In this document: one piece after another, positions 17,103 through 27,773 of the stretch
How the letters are laid out: the number at the start of each line of letters is the position of its first letter
Position numbering within the stretch: position 1 is the stretch's first letter
Assembly: GCF_021290965.1 (NCBI RefSeq)
Contig: NZ_JAJOYT010000003.1
Location: 62,001 to 126,000, forward strand
DNA: 64,000 nt
Reading direction: 5' to 3'
DNA from: Rheinheimera faecalis
Lineage (GTDB): Bacteria > Pseudomonadota > Gammaproteobacteria > Enterobacterales > Alteromonadaceae
The notes under the pieces: generated by a model
Told to the model about the DNA's origin: nothing
Seen by the model: the letters and a program-made list of their open reading frames with translations, nothing else
Databases searched by the model: none
Translations under genes and position numbers: made by a program

Positions 17103-18561
17103 CTCACTCCAACTGTGGCTGACTCCTTTTGCAATCCAGCTGCCAACTTCTGTGGCAGCTTTGCCATTACAGCATTTACGCATCAATAGTTCAGAAGTAC
17201 AAAAAGGTGATGTGTTTCTGGCGCTGCCTGGTACTAAAACTCATGGCAATCAGTTTCTTGAAAAAGCATTAGCAGCGGGTGCTGTAGTGGTACTGACTGA
17301 TACTCAAAGCGCGCTGAATGATGAACGTATTGTGGTTGTCCCTAAGCTAGTTGAATTGCTGAGCGTCTTGGCTGCCGCTTTTTATCCGCATCAGGCGCAG
17401 CAACTTGTGGGTATTACCGGCACCAACGGTAAATCCAGTACTGCTATTTTTGTCAATCAGTTGGCGGTGTTGTTAGAGCAACAAGCCGCTGTGATTGGCA
17501 CTTTGGGGTATGGCGATTACCGTAGCCTGACCGCTTTGAATAACACCACTCCTCATCTGGTGGATATTCACCGTATCCTTTCGACTGAAGCCGCTAAGGG
17601 CAGTGCTTTAGTGGCTATGGAAGTGTCCTCTCATGCCTTAGTGCAACAACGTGTCGCTGGCCTGCAGTTTGAAGTGGCTGTGTTTACCAATTTAACCCGC
17701 GATCACCTGGATTATCACGGCACTATGCAAGCCTATGGCGAAGCCAAGGCGTTGTTGTTTAAAGCAGATTTAGCCAAAAAAGCTGTGATTAATGTCTCTG
17801 ACGACTTTGGCCGCCAATTAGCAGCTGACTGCACTCTGCCTGTGCTGGCTTATGGTCAGCTCAAAGATTGCCAGGGCTATAGCGAGTATTTGGCTTACGA
17901 CCAACTGGAAATCACCGCACTGGGTTATCAGTTCCGTTTAAGCAGCCATTTAGGTCAACAGCAGCTGCAGCTTAAAGTGCTGGGTGAATTTAATATTCAA
18001 AATGTTTTAGCCGCTATGGGGGCCATGCTGCAATTAGGCCATAGCTTTGAGGCTTTAGTTGGTGCTGCAGAGCAATTGTGCAGTGTGCCTGGCCGTATCG
18101 AACAGTTTTATCAGGCCCACCGCGCTGTGATGGCTGTGGTTGATTATGCCCATACGCCTGATGCGCTGGAGCAAACCTTAATAGCAGTTCGTAACCATTG
18201 TCAGGGCCAACTTTGGGTGGTGTTTGGTTGTGGTGGCGATCGTGATAAAGGCAAACGGCCTTTAATGGGGGCTATCGCGGAGCGTTTAGCGGATCAGTTA
18301 ATTATTACTGCCGACAATCCACGCACTGAAGATGTGATGGCGATTTGTCTGGATATAGCCGCAGGTTGCACCCAACAGCAGTATCAGCTGATCACAGACC
18401 GTAAAACAGCGATACGCACTGCTTTGGAACAAGCCAAGGCTGGTGATCTGGTATTGATCGCCGGTAAAGGCCACGAAGATTATCAAATCATTGGCCATGA
18501 AGTTTTACCCTACGACGAACGTGCCTTTGTCCGACAACTGGTGACGGAGACTGCTTTATGA
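17092..18561 (+). CDS. murE: UDP-MurNAc-tripeptide synthetase MurE (meso-DAP adding)
   Basis: A 489-residue cytoplasmic Mur ligase that adds the third amino acid to the peptidoglycan stem. ATP-binding GITGTNGKSST lies near residue 110, and the substrate-specificity motif DNPR (TADNPRTED) near 405 indicates meso-diaminopimelate rather than lysine. The ATG at 17092 overlaps the ftsI end by 11 bases and gives the expected family length; an upstream in-frame start at 17050 would overlap ftsI by more. Four-base overlap with murF. Confidence 0.96.
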   Translation: MQANSLQLWLTPFAIQLPTSVAALPLQHLRINSSEVQKGDVFLALPGTKTHGNQFLEKALAAGAVVVLTDTQSALNDERIVVVPKLVELLSVLAAAFYPHQAQQLVGITGTNGKSSTAIFVNQLAVLLEQQAAVIGTLGYGDYRSLTALNNTTPHLVDIHRILSTEAAKGSALVAMEVSSHALVQQRVAGLQFEVAVFTNLTRDHLDYHGTMQAYGEAKALLFKADLAKKAVINVSDDFGRQLAADCTLPVLAYGQLKDCQGYSEYLAYDQLEITALGYQFRLSSHLGQQQLQLKVLGEFNIQNVLAAMGAMLQLGHSFEALVGAAEQLCSVPGRIEQFYQAHRAVMAVVDYAHTPDALEQTLIAVRNHCQGQLWVVFGCGGDRDKGKRPLMGAIAERLADQLIITADNPRTEDVMAICLDIAAGCTQQQYQLITDRKTAIRTALEQAKAGDLVLIAGKGHEDYQIIGHEVLPYDERAFVRQLVTETAL

Positions 18562-19934
18562 TCCCTTTACAAACAAAAGAAATAGCACAGTTAGTGCAGG
18601 GACAACTGGTTGGCGCTGATATTCAAATTCAGAGCGTCAGCACAGACAGCCGCAATATTACTCAAGGCGATTTGTTTATTGCCTTAAAAGGCCCGAACTT
18701 TGATGGTCATCAGTTTGCTGCTGAAGTGATTGCCAAAGGCGCTGTGGCTTTGATTGTTGATCAGCAACTGCCTGTAGCAGTGCCGCAAATTATTGTCGCC
18801 GACACCCGTTTAGCTTTGGGTGCTTTAGGTGCTGCTGTGAAACAAAAGGTCAATCCTAAGTCTGTGGCTGTGACTGGCAGTGTCGGTAAAACCACAGTCA
18901 AAGAAATGATGGCCGCTATTTTAGACCGTATCGGTAATGTGCTGGCGACAGCCGGCAACTTTAATAACGATATTGGTGCGCCTTTAACCTTATTACGTTT
19001 AACAGAGCAGCATCAGTACGCAGTGATGGAGCTCGGCGCCAATCATTTAGGTGAAATTGCGTACACCTCTTCGTTGGTGAAACCTGAAGTCTCTATTATC
19101 ACCAATGTGGCAGCAGCCCATCTGGAAGGTTTTGGTGACTTGTTTGGTGTAGCTCGTGCCAAAGGCGAAATTTATGGCTCTTTAGGTGCTGATGGCGTTG
19201 CTATAGTGCCACTAGACAGCGAATTTTCTGATTACTGGTTAAAGCGTCTGCAGGATAAAACTGTGTTGACCTTCAGCAGCACTCAGGCGGCTGATTTTAC
19301 CGCTGAACATATAGTGCTGAATGAGCAAGGCTGTGCCAGCTTTGATTTAGTTTGCCCACAAGGCCGTATTTTTATTCAGTTGGTGTTACCTGGTAAACAT
19401 AATGTGGCTAACGCTTTAGCAGCAGCTGCTGCTACTTTGACTTTAGGTGCCAGCCTGACCGATGTGCAGTTGGGTTTAGCGGCAATGAAGCCAGTCAAAG
19501 GCCGCATTAATGTCACAGTAGCCAGTGATAAATTACGTTTGATTGACGATACCTACAACGCGAATTCTGAATCCACTAAGGCCGCTATCGACTTATTGGC
19601 GACTTATCCCGGTTTCAGAGTATTGGTGTTTGGCGATATGGGCGAACTGGGCGCTGATGCCCGTTTGTACCATGAAGAAGTAGGTTTATACGCCAAACAA
19701 AAGGGGATTAATCTGTTATTCACCCTGGGTGTGTTATCACAGAGCGCCAGTGATTTATTTAACGGCCAAGGGGCCCATTTTAGTTCCCGTCAGCAACTGA
19801 TCCAAAAGTTAAGCCCGATCCTTGATGAGCAGTCTGATGCGACTGTGCTGGTCAAAGGTTCGCGCAGCGCCAAAATGGAATTGGTCGTGCAGGACTTGCT
19901 AGAAAGATGTCAGCAGGAGATCAGCTCATGTTAG
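18558..19934 (+). CDS. murF: UDP-MurNAc-tripeptide:D-Ala-D-Ala ligase MurF
   Basis: A 458-residue Mur ligase that adds D-Ala-D-Ala to complete the UDP-MurNAc-pentapeptide. Features: [20 protein letters not shown] near residues 27-46, the ATP loop [12 protein letters not shown] near 106-117, [27 protein letters not shown] and [10 protein letters not shown] in the C-terminal domain. Length is normal. It overlaps murE by four bases and mraY by seven. Confidence 0.96.
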   Translation: MIPLQTKEIAQLVQGQLVGADIQIQSVSTDSRNITQGDLFIALKGPNFDGHQFAAEVIAKGAVALIVDQQLPVAVPQIIVADTRLALGALGAAVKQKVNPKSVAVTGSVGKTTVKEMMAAILDRIGNVLATAGNFNNDIGAPLTLLRLTEQHQYAVMELGANHLGEIAYTSSLVKPEVSIITNVAAAHLEGFGDLFGVARAKGEIYGSLGADGVAIVPLDSEFSDYWLKRLQDKTVLTFSSTQAADFTAEHIVLNEQGCASFDLVCPQGRIFIQLVLPGKHNVANALAAAAATLTLGASLTDVQLGLAAMKPVKGRINVTVASDKLRLIDDTYNANSESTKAAIDLLATYPGFRVLVFGDMGELGADARLYHEEVGLYAKQKGINLLFTLGVLSQSASDLFNGQGAHFSSRQQLIQKLSPILDEQSDATVLVKGSRSAKMELVVQDLLERCQQEISSC

Positions 19935-21010
19935 TGTGGTTAGCCGAGTATTTAACTCAATATATCAATGCCTTTAACGTATTCAGCTACCTGACCTTCA
20001 GGTCTATTCTGGGTATTTTAACGGCCTTAATGCTGAGCCTGTATTTTGGCCCCAAGCTGATCGCTAAGTTACAACAACTGCAAATTGGTCAAACCGTACG
20101 GGATGATGGCCCACAAAGCCATTTCTCGAAAAAAGGCACTCCGACTATGGGCGGTTTGCTGATTTTAGGTTCAGTACTGACCAGTATTCTGTTATGGGCC
20201 GATCTGGCGAACAAATACGTGTGGGTAGTTATTTTTACGCTGATTAGCTTTGGCTGGATTGGTTTTATTGATGACTATCGCAAAGTAGTGCGCAAGGATC
20301 CGAAGGGTCTGATCGCCAAGTGGAAATACTTCTGGCAGTCCTTGTTTGCCGTGGCTATCGCCTTTTTCCTGTATGCCTCGGCAGAACGTCCGGCTGAGAC
20401 TAGTTTAGTGGTGCCATTTATTAAAGATGTGCTGCCACAGCTGGGGTTTATCTTTATTGCTTTGTGTTACTTCGTCATTGTAGGTACCAGCAACGCGGTG
20501 AATTTAACAGATGGTTTAGACGGTTTAGCCATAGTGCCAACCATTATGGTGGCCTTTGCTTTTGCCATCATAGCTTACGCCAGCGGTAACGTGAATTTTG
20601 CCAATTATCTGAATATTCCTTATCTGCCGCATGCCAGTGAACTGGTGGTGGTCTGTGCTGCTTTAGTCGGCGCTGGCCTGGGTTTCCTTTGGTTTAATAC
20701 CTATCCGGCTCAGGTCTTTATGGGCGATGTAGGTTCTTTAGCTTTAGGTGCTGTGCTGGGCGTGATTGCCATTTTAGTCCGTCAGGAAATAGTGCTCTTT
20801 ATTATGGGCGGCGTTTTTGTGATGGAAACTGTGTCTGTAATTTTGCAGGTCGGTTCTTACAAATTACGGGGCCAGCGGATTTTCCGTATGGCGCCTATTC
20901 ACCACCACTACGAATTAAAAGGCTGGCCTGAACCACGAGTTATTGTGCGGTTCTGGATTTTGTCCGTTATTTTTGTGCTGATTGGTTTAGCTACTTTAAA
21001 ACTGAGATAA
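19928..21010 (+). CDS. mraY: Phospho-MurNAc-pentapeptide transferase MraY
   Basis: A 360-residue integral membrane enzyme that transfers phospho-MurNAc-pentapeptide to undecaprenyl phosphate to make lipid I. About ten transmembrane segments are visible. Conserved sites: [13 protein letters not shown] near 70, FIDDYRKV (Asp-Asp pair) near 115, [10 protein letters not shown] near 190 and the His-rich [17 protein letters not shown] near 320. The ATG at 19928 has AGGAG eight bases upstream and gives exactly the E. coli length. Overlaps murF by seven bases. Confidence 0.97.
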   Translation: MLVWLAEYLTQYINAFNVFSYLTFRSILGILTALMLSLYFGPKLIAKLQQLQIGQTVRDDGPQSHFSKKGTPTMGGLLILGSVLTSILLWADLANKYVWVVIFTLISFGWIGFIDDYRKVVRKDPKGLIAKWKYFWQSLFAVAIAFFLYASAERPAETSLVVPFIKDVLPQLGFIFIALCYFVIVGTSNAVNLTDGLDGLAIVPTIMVAFAFAIIAYASGNVNFANYLNIPYLPHASELVVVCAALVGAGLGFLWFNTYPAQVFMGDVGSLALGAVLGVIAILVRQEIVLFIMGGVFVMETVSVILQVGSYKLRGQRIFRMAPIHHHYELKGWPEPRVIVRFWILSVIFVLIGLATLKLR

Positions 21011-21013
21011 AAA

Positions 21014-22339
21014 ATGAACGCTAAGTTGTTCCAGGGAAAACGTGTTGCTGTGATAGGACTAGGCCTTTCAGGTCTGGCCACAGTGCGCTTTTTGCTGAAA
21101 CAAGGCGTCAAACCAGTGCTGATGGATACGCGCTTAAAAGTGTCAGGGCTGGAGCAAATTCCGGCCGACAAAGTGGACGGTATTTATTTAGGTGAACTGG
21201 ATGCGAACCGTTTAGCTCATATGGATGTGTTGGTGGTCAGCCCTGGCTTAGATCCTAAACATCCGGCTATACGTTTTGCCTTGGCACAAGGTGCTCATCT
21301 AATTGGTGATGTCGAGCTGTTTGCACTGCAAAACCAGAAACCTGTGCTGGCTATTACCGGCGCCAATGGCAAGTCGACTGTCACCAGTTTAACCGCCCAT
21401 ATGCTGCAATGTTCCGGCTTACGGGCTGTAGCAGCGGGCAATATTGGTTTGCCTATTCTGGACGCGCTGCAAAGTGATGCCGATGTATTTGTGCTGGAGC
21501 TGTCGAGCTTCCAGCTGGATACCACTCATTCTTTACAAAGCAAAGCCGCCTGTATTTTAAATGTGACTGAAGATCATATGGACAGATACGGCACTATGGC
21601 CGCTTATGCTGCTTCCAAACAATGGGTTTATCAGGGCACGGAGCTGGCGATTTACAATAAAGCCGATGCTTTAACGACGCCAAAAACTTCGGTGCCTGCC
21701 CTGGCTTTAGATTTAGCAGGTTCTGACTACGGTGTGGTTCAACATCAGGGCGAAAGCTGGTTGTTGGTTCAGGGCGCGCCTTTAATGCCAGTGCGTGAAA
21801 TGACCATAGTGGGTTTGCATAACCAGTTTAATGCCCTGGCCAGCTGTGCTTTAGCTTTAGCAGCCGGTGCAAGCCGTGATGGCTTAGTCAAAGCGCTGCA
21901 AACCTTTACCTCATTACCGCACCGTTGCCAGTTAGTGCTGGACAGTAAAGCTGTGCGTTGGGTCAACGACTCTAAAGCTACTAACGTCGGCGCGACTCTT
22001 GCTGCTATTGCAGGTTTACGCCCTGAAGTTCTAGGCAAATTGATTTTAATAGCAGGCGGTGATGGCAAAGGTGCTGATTTCAGTGAATTGGCAACAGTGC
22101 TGAATCGTGATGTCGATCACTTAATTACTTTAGGCCAGGACGGTCCTGCTATTGCTGCGCTGAAAGCGGGCAGCTTTGAAGTGAGAGATTTAATGGCTGC
22201 AGTAAAAACTGCAGCTCAACTGGCCACTGCTAATGATTTGGTGTTGTTATCACCAGCCTGCGCCAGCTTAGATATGTTTAAAAATTACGAAGACCGTGGC
22301 CAGCAGTTTGCCGCGGCTGTGCAGAAGGTGTGGTTATGA
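21014..22339 (+). CDS. murD: UDP-MurNAc-L-alanine:D-glutamate ligase MurD
   Basis: A 441-residue cytoplasmic Mur ligase that adds D-Glu. The N-terminal Rossmann-like domain has VIGLGLSGLATVRFLL (residues 12-27). The ATP loop is AITGANGKSTVTSL near 113-126; NVTEDHMDRYG and the C-terminal WVNDSKATNVGATLAAI and LLSPACASLDMFKNYEDRG are diagnostic. Starts three bases after the mraY stop; ends with an ATGA overlap with ftsW. Confidence 0.96.
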   Translation: MNAKLFQGKRVAVIGLGLSGLATVRFLLKQGVKPVLMDTRLKVSGLEQIPADKVDGIYLGELDANRLAHMDVLVVSPGLDPKHPAIRFALAQGAHLIGDVELFALQNQKPVLAITGANGKSTVTSLTAHMLQCSGLRAVAAGNIGLPILDALQSDADVFVLELSSFQLDTTHSLQSKAACILNVTEDHMDRYGTMAAYAASKQWVYQGTELAIYNKADALTTPKTSVPALALDLAGSDYGVVQHQGESWLLVQGAPLMPVREMTIVGLHNQFNALASCALALAAGASRDGLVKALQTFTSLPHRCQLVLDSKAVRWVNDSKATNVGATLAAIAGLRPEVLGKLILIAGGDGKGADFSELATVLNRDVDHLITLGQDGPAIAALKAGSFEVRDLMAAVKTAAQLATANDLVLLSPACASLDMFKNYEDRGQQFAAAVQKVWL

Positions 22340-23535
22340 AGCAAATGCTGCTGAACTTGATCCCTTCACCCACTGAAGCCATAGCTCAGTGGTGGCAGCG
22401 CGACGAAGCTAACAGCTACGACAAGCTGTTTTTGGTATTGCTGGTCTTGGTGATTGGTGTTGGCATCATTATGGTCACCAGTGCTTCAGTGCCTGTGGCA
22501 GAACGTTTATATGGCAATCCTATGCATTTTACTATCCGTCATCTGGTGTATCTGGTGATAGGTTTAGGTGTGTCTTATGTGGTGCTGAATGTACCAGTGT
22601 CCTGGTGGCACAAAACCAATATCTTATTGCTGATGCTGGCCTTGGTGTTATTGATCGCTGTCTTGCTGGTGGGGCGCAATGTCAATGGATCAACCCGTTG
22701 GCTGGCGTTAGGCCCAATCAATATTCAGGCGGCTGAACCAGCCAAATTATTCTTTTTTGTCTACTTGTCCAGCTACCTGGTTCGTAAGCATGAAGAAGTG
22801 CGGGAAAACATCAAAGGCTTTATCAAACCTTTGATCATTATGTTTATTCTGGCCGTTTTACTGCTGATGCAACCAGACCTTGGAACCGTCATTGTGATGT
22901 TTGCCACTTCAGTGGTGTTGCTGTTTCTGGCTGGTGCTAAGTTATGGCAGTTTTTCTGTTTAATTTTCACAGGTCTTGCAGCTATTGGTGTGCTGATTTT
23001 ATACAGCGAATACCGCTGGCGTCGTGTGACCTCGTTTTTAGATCCATGGGCCGATCCTTTTGGCAGTGGTTATCAGCTCACGCAATCTTTGATGGCGTTT
23101 GGTCGTGGTAGCTGGTTTGGTCAGGGCCTGGGTAACAGCGTACAAAAACTTGAGTATTTACCAGAAGCTCATACCGACTTTATCTTTGCGGTGATTGCAG
23201 AAGAAACAGGCCTGATTGGTGTGTTTGTGGTCTTGAGTTTGCTGTTTTTACTGGTCAGCCGTGCTTTGTGGATTGGCAACAAAGCCTTGTTTAAAGGCAT
23301 GAGCTTTCACGGCTTTTTAGCTTATGCGCTGGCGATTTGGATTGGTTTTCAGACCTGCGTCAATGTGGGGGTGGCAAGCGGCGTATTGCCCACCAAAGGT
23401 TTAACTTTGCCTTTTGTCAGTTCAGGCGGTAGTAGCTTGATCATTATGTTAGTGGCGGCAGCTTTGTTGATCCGTATTGATTTTGAAGTACGGCTGAAAG
23501 GTCGTCATGCCATCAGTGGAGGTCCTCATGCCTGA
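22336..23535 (+). CDS. ftsW: Septal peptidoglycan polymerase FtsW (SEDS)
   Basis: A 399-residue SEDS-family glycosyltransferase with about ten membrane segments that polymerises septal glycan with FtsI. The conserved RWLALGPINIQAAEPAKLFF lies near residue 118, and LPEAHTDFIFAVIAEETGLIG near 275 holds the catalytic Asp region. GVASGVLPTKGLTLPFVSSGGSSL near 340 is a SEDS signature. The ATG at 22336 overlaps the murD stop (ATGA) with AAGGTG upstream; it is preferred over an in-frame GTG six bases earlier. The next gene, murG, overlaps by eight bases. Confidence 0.96.
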   Translation: MKQMLLNLIPSPTEAIAQWWQRDEANSYDKLFLVLLVLVIGVGIIMVTSASVPVAERLYGNPMHFTIRHLVYLVIGLGVSYVVLNVPVSWWHKTNILLLMLALVLLIAVLLVGRNVNGSTRWLALGPINIQAAEPAKLFFFVYLSSYLVRKHEEVRENIKGFIKPLIIMFILAVLLLMQPDLGTVIVMFATSVVLLFLAGAKLWQFFCLIFTGLAAIGVLILYSEYRWRRVTSFLDPWADPFGSGYQLTQSLMAFGRGSWFGQGLGNSVQKLEYLPEAHTDFIFAVIAEETGLIGVFVVLSLLFLLVSRALWIGNKALFKGMSFHGFLAYALAIWIGFQTCVNVGVASGVLPTKGLTLPFVSSGGSSLIIMLVAAALLIRIDFEVRLKGRHAISGGPHA

Positions 23536-24643
23536 GCTGATGCAGACTACTGACAAACAGCAAAAAACAGCTTTGATTATGGCGGGCGGCACTGGTGGCC
23601 ATATTTTCCCTGCTAAAGCTGTGGCTGAATTGTTAAAACAACAAGGCTGGAGTATTCATTGGCTGGGGACAGCGGATCGAATGGAAGCGACTTTAGTGCC
23701 GCAGTTTGGTTTCCCGTTTCACAGCATTGCTGTGGCTGGTTTACGGGGTAAAGGCTTAAAGAGCTTAGTCAAAGCGCCGCTGATGTTATGGCGCTCCATC
23801 AGTCAGGCCCGTGCTTTAGTCAAGCAATTGAACCCTGAACTGGTGTTAGGTTTTGGTGGTTATGCCAGTGGGCCTGGTGGTTTAGCCGCCTGGTTAGCGG
23901 GTAAGCCTTTAATAGTGCATGAGCAAAATGCAGTAGCGGGCACCACCAACAGATTGTTGGCTCGTATTGCCAAAAAAGTGTTAGTGGCGTTTCCACAGGC
24001 CTTTGCCGATCGCAAAGACAGATTAGTAGTGGGTAACCCTGTGCGTGCCGAAGTGCTGGCTGTGTCTGGCCAAAAACAACTGCAGGCGCCCACTCCAAGT
24101 TTAAAAGTATTAGTGGTAGGTGGCAGTTTAGGTGCGCAAGTCTTTAACCAGCAATTACCTGCTCTGTTTGCACAAGCATCTCAGACTGGTGTGCTGGAAA
24201 TACGGCATCAGACCGGTAAGGCGATGGAGCAGCAAGTGCAACAGGCTTATGCCGCTTTGCCTGAATTAAAGGCCAGTGCCAGTGCATTTATTGAAGATAT
24301 GGCTGCGGCTTACACCTGGGCTGATTTAGTGATTTGCCGCGCTGGTGCTTTAACAGTCTCTGAAGTGGCGTGTGCCGGCGTAGCGGCAGTTTTTGTGCCT
24401 TTGCCGTCGGCTATTGATGATCATCAGACGGCCAACGCCAGCTGGTTAGTGCAAAAACAAGGGGCAGTGTTACTGCCACAAAGCGAATTCAGTAAAGGTG
24501 CTTTGTTGCCTTTACTCCAGTCCTGGTTGCAGGACAAAAGTGCACTGCGTCATTTGGCAAATAATGCCCGCAGAACAGCAATAGATGATGCCGCAGAACA
24601 AGTTGTTAGAGTCTGTGGTGAAGTGATAGGTAAGACTAAATGA
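23528..24643 (+). CDS. murG: N-acetylglucosaminyltransferase MurG (lipid II synthesis)
   Basis: A 371-residue peripheral membrane glycosyltransferase that adds GlcNAc to lipid I, giving lipid II. The N-terminal G loop [17 protein letters not shown] (about residues 18-34), [41 protein letters not shown] and the C-terminal [13 protein letters not shown] are all family signatures. The ATG at 23528 has GGAGGT five bases upstream, better than the alternatives at 23507 and 23540. It overlaps ftsW by eight bases and murC by four. Confidence 0.96.
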   Translation: MPELMQTTDKQQKTALIMAGGTGGHIFPAKAVAELLKQQGWSIHWLGTADRMEATLVPQFGFPFHSIAVAGLRGKGLKSLVKAPLMLWRSISQARALVKQLNPELVLGFGGYASGPGGLAAWLAGKPLIVHEQNAVAGTTNRLLARIAKKVLVAFPQAFADRKDRLVVGNPVRAEVLAVSGQKQLQAPTPSLKVLVVGGSLGAQVFNQQLPALFAQASQTGVLEIRHQTGKAMEQQVQQAYAALPELKASASAFIEDMAAAYTWADLVICRAGALTVSEVACAGVAAVFVPLPSAIDDHQTANASWLVQKQGAVLLPQSEFSKGALLPLLQSWLQDKSALRHLANNARRTAIDDAAEQVVRVCGEVIGKTK

Positions 24644-26082
24644 GCAACCAACAAAACAAAAATGCAATGCGCAGAGTAGAGCGGATCCACTTCGTGGGGA
24701 TCGGCGGCGCTGGTATGGGTGGTATTGCCGAAGTATTAGTCAATGAAGGTTATAAAGTTTCGGGTTCAGATATAGCACCAAACCCAGTGGTCGATCGTTT
24801 AGCGTCCTTAGGTGCCTGTATTGTGATTGGCCATAAAGCTGAAAACATCGAAGGTGCCAGCGTTGTTGTCGTTTCCAGTGCTATTAAAACTGATAACCCG
24901 GAAGTGGCTGCTGCTATTGAACACCGTATTCCTGTGGTGCGCCGTGCTGAAATGCTGGCTGAATTAATGCGTTTCCGCCATGGCATTGCTATTGCCGGTA
25001 CCCATGGTAAAACCACTACTACCAGCTTAATCGCCTCTATTTTTGCCGAAGCTGGCACTGACCCCACTTTTGTCATTGGTGGTTTACTGAATTCTGCAGG
25101 CACCAATGCTCGCCTTGGTGCTGGCCGTTATTTAATTGCCGAAGCGGACGAGAGCGACGCCTCTTTCCTGCATTTGCAGCCTATGGCGTCAGTGATCACC
25201 AATATTGAACCTGATCATATGGAAACTTATCAGGGTGACTTTGAAAAAATGAAAGCCACCTATCTGGAGTTTTGCCATAACCTGCCATTTTACGGCGTGG
25301 CCGTGATGTGTATCGACGATGCTGTCGTGCGTGAGCTGATCCCACAAATTGGCCGTTTTGTCATTACTTATGGTTTTAGTGAAGATGCAGATTATGTCAT
25401 CAGCGACTTCGGCCAGACCGGCACTCAAAGCCATTTTGTTATTACTGATAAAAACGGCGTAGCCAGTCAGATTGAGCTGAATTTAGCAGGCCGTCATAAT
25501 GCGCTCAATGCGACAGCTGCTTTTGCTGTGGCCAAAGATGAAGGCATAGCAACGGATTCCATTTTAGCTGCGCTGAAAAAATTCGAAGGCATAGGCCGTC
25601 GCTTTGAGCAGTACGGTGAGTTTGATACAGGCCGTGGTAAAGTGCTGCTGGTCGATGACTATGGTCACCATCCAAGCGAAGTCGCTGCCACTTTAGCTGC
25701 GGCTCGTAACGCCTGGCCAGAGCGCCGTATCGTCATGGCTTATCAGCCACACCGTTACACCAGAACCCGTGATTTATACGAAGACTTTGCCAAAGTGCTT
25801 TCTTCTGTTGATTTATTGTTATTGCTTGAAGTTTATGCTGCAGGCGAAGCCGCTATTCCTGGCGCAGACAGCCGCAGCTTATGCCGCTCTATTCGTGCCC
25901 GTGGTCAATTGGACCCTATTTATGTGGCTACACCTGCCGATTTACCTGCTGCTTTAGCTGACGTGTTGCAGGACGGTGATGTGCTGCTGACTCAGGGCGC
26001 TGGCAATATAGGTGCGCTGGCCAAACAACTGGCGGCTGCTAAATTAGCAATTTCTGTATTAAAGCCAAGTGAGGGAGCTTGA
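24640..26082 (+). CDS. murC: UDP-MurNAc:L-alanine ligase MurC
   Basis: A 480-residue Mur ligase that begins the stem peptide by adding L-Ala. The N terminus has [17 protein letters not shown] (about residues 17-33), the ATP loop is [14 protein letters not shown] near 120-133, followed by [14 protein letters not shown] and [10 protein letters not shown]. The C-terminal domain has [15 protein letters not shown] and [13 protein letters not shown]. Starts within the murG stop (ATGA). ddl follows after three bases. Confidence 0.97.
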   Translation: MSNQQNKNAMRRVERIHFVGIGGAGMGGIAEVLVNEGYKVSGSDIAPNPVVDRLASLGACIVIGHKAENIEGASVVVVSSAIKTDNPEVAAAIEHRIPVVRRAEMLAELMRFRHGIAIAGTHGKTTTTSLIASIFAEAGTDPTFVIGGLLNSAGTNARLGAGRYLIAEADESDASFLHLQPMASVITNIEPDHMETYQGDFEKMKATYLEFCHNLPFYGVAVMCIDDAVVRELIPQIGRFVITYGFSEDADYVISDFGQTGTQSHFVITDKNGVASQIELNLAGRHNALNATAAFAVAKDEGIATDSILAALKKFEGIGRRFEQYGEFDTGRGKVLLVDDYGHHPSEVAATLAAARNAWPERRIVMAYQPHRYTRTRDLYEDFAKVLSSVDLLLLLEVYAAGEAAIPGADSRSLCRSIRARGQLDPIYVATPADLPAALADVLQDGDVLLTQGAGNIGALAKQLAAAKLAISVLKPSEGA

Positions 26083-26085
26083 AGT

Positions 26086-27000
26086 ATGAGCAGCAAATTT
26101 GGCAAAGTAGCAGTCATGTTTGGTGGAACCTCAGCAGAACGTGAAGTGTCGTTACGTTCTGGGGCCGCTGTGCTGGCCGCTTTGCAAAAGCAAGGTGTTG
26201 ACGCTCATGCTTTTGATCCAAAAGATCAGCCGTTAAGTGCTTTAACTTCAGCTGGTTTTGACCGTGTATTTATAGTGCTGCATGGCCGTGGTGGTGAAGA
26301 CGGTACTATGCAAGGTGCTTTGCAGTTGATGGGTTTACCTTATACGGGTAGCCGCGTTTTAGGTTCAGCCCTGGCGATGGATAAAATCCGCTGCAAATGG
26401 CTGTTTCAGGCACAAGGCCTGCCTACAGCAAAATTTTTAGTGGCTGAAGCTGGAAAACAACTGAATTATCAGGATATTTTGCAGCAATTAGCTGGTAAAG
26501 TGATGGTGAAACCAGCGAATGAAGGCTCCAGTATCGGCATGAGTGCGGCAAGCACTGCACAAGAGCTGGAACAGGCCTTAGCTGTGGCATCTAAATACGA
26601 TTCGGATGTACTGGTTGAACAGTGGATCCAGGGCCGCGAATTTACCGTGACTGTATTAAACGGTAAGGCACTGCCCATAGTTGAAATGCGTACTCCCCGC
26701 TCTTTTTATGACTATGAAGCCAAGTATCAGTCCAATAGCACTGAATACCTTTGTCCTGCGCCTTTAACAGCCGATCAGACTGCCTTTTTGCAACAAGCTG
26801 CAGCTGCTGCCTTTACTGCTGTTGGTGCGTCAGGCTGGGGCCGTGTTGATGCGATGCTGGACGAGCAGGGTAATTTCTATCTGCTGGAAGTCAATACTGT
26901 GCCTGGCATGACGGAGAAGTCATTGGTGCCTATGGCGGCGAAAGCAGCGGGTTTAAGTTTTGAGCAGTTAGTTCTGCAGATTTTAGAACAGACCTTATGA
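26086..27000 (+). CDS. ddl: D-alanine-D-alanine ligase Ddl
   Basis: A 304-residue ATP-grasp enzyme that makes D-Ala-D-Ala for MurF. Motifs: VAVMFGGTSAEREVSLRSG (residues 8-26), HGRGGEDGTMQGAL near 66, KPANEGSSIGMS near 143, EFTVTVL and the C-terminal LLEVNTVPGMTEKSLVPMAA. Length and its dcw position between murC and ftsQ match DdlB of E. coli. Overlaps ftsQ by four bases. Confidence 0.96.
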   Translation: MSSKFGKVAVMFGGTSAEREVSLRSGAAVLAALQKQGVDAHAFDPKDQPLSALTSAGFDRVFIVLHGRGGEDGTMQGALQLMGLPYTGSRVLGSALAMDKIRCKWLFQAQGLPTAKFLVAEAGKQLNYQDILQQLAGKVMVKPANEGSSIGMSAASTAQELEQALAVASKYDSDVLVEQWIQGREFTVTVLNGKALPIVEMRTPRSFYDYEAKYQSNSTEYLCPAPLTADQTAFLQQAAAAAFTAVGASGWGRVDAMLDEQGNFYLLEVNTVPGMTEKSLVPMAAKAAGLSFEQLVLQILEQTL

Positions 27001-27773
27001 CCAAAAACGGCAAGACAGTGAGCGCACCTATTAACAAAGCCTTCTGGGCTGGTGTTGCCTTTTTCTGCTTTGCTGTCTGGTTTGTCTGTTGGATGGGTTA
27101 TCAGATCTGGCTCTGGAGTCAGGATCAACAAAGTGCACCTATCCAGCAAGTGAAGGTCTATGGCGATTTTTCTCAGATTGAAGCTGCAGGTTTAAACCAA
27201 AAGCTGCAACAACAGTATCTGGGTAACTTTTTTAATTTGAACGTGGATCAGGTGCAGCTGTTTCTGCAGCAACAACCCTGGGTAGCTCAGGCAGCCGTGC
27301 GCAAACAATGGCCTGATACGCTCGTGGTGGTGGTGACTGAACATAAGCCAGTCGCGGTATGGAATGACCAATATTTACTCAATCAACAAGGTCAGATCTT
27401 TGTCGCTCCTGTCGCTGAACTAAAGCAGCCATTGCCAAAGTTACAAGGTCCGGACGGGGCCGAGCAGGATGCACTGACCATGTTCAATCAATTGAATCAA
27501 ATGCTGACTGTCCATCAGCATGCGGCAACAGGATTAACAGTGTCAGCCCGTCAGGCCTGGCAACTGAATTTAGCAGAGGGCATTCAATTGACTCTGGGCC
27601 GTGAAGATACGGCAAAGCGGGTGCAGCGGTTTATCGATTTGTACCCTGTGATTAGTAAACATAAAACTCAGGCAGTTGCCGAAGTTGATTTGCGTTATGA
27701 CACAGGCGTCGCTGTACGTTGGGTCGAAGCGCCAGAACAAAGAGAACAAGATGACAAAGTCGACAGAACGTGA
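26997..27773 (+). CDS. ftsQ: Cell division protein FtsQ
   Basis: A 258-residue bitopic membrane protein, the hub of the FtsQLB complex. A cytoplasmic tail is followed by one membrane helix (about residues 15-39) and a periplasmic POTRA domain (about 48-118). The FtsQ beta domain follows, with KQWPDTLVVVVTEHKPVAVWN near 102-122 and the C-terminal VDLRYDTGVAVRW. Position between ddl and ftsA confirms it. Its 3' end overlaps ftsA by 23 bases. Confidence 0.95.
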   Translation: MTKNGKTVSAPINKAFWAGVAFFCFAVWFVCWMGYQIWLWSQDQQSAPIQQVKVYGDFSQIEAAGLNQKLQQQYLGNFFNLNVDQVQLFLQQQPWVAQAAVRKQWPDTLVVVVTEHKPVAVWNDQYLLNQQGQIFVAPVAELKQPLPKLQGPDGAEQDALTMFNQLNQMLTVHQHAATGLTVSARQAWQLNLAEGIQLTLGREDTAKRVQRFIDLYPVISKHKTQAVAEVDLRYDTGVAVRWVEAPEQREQDDKVDRT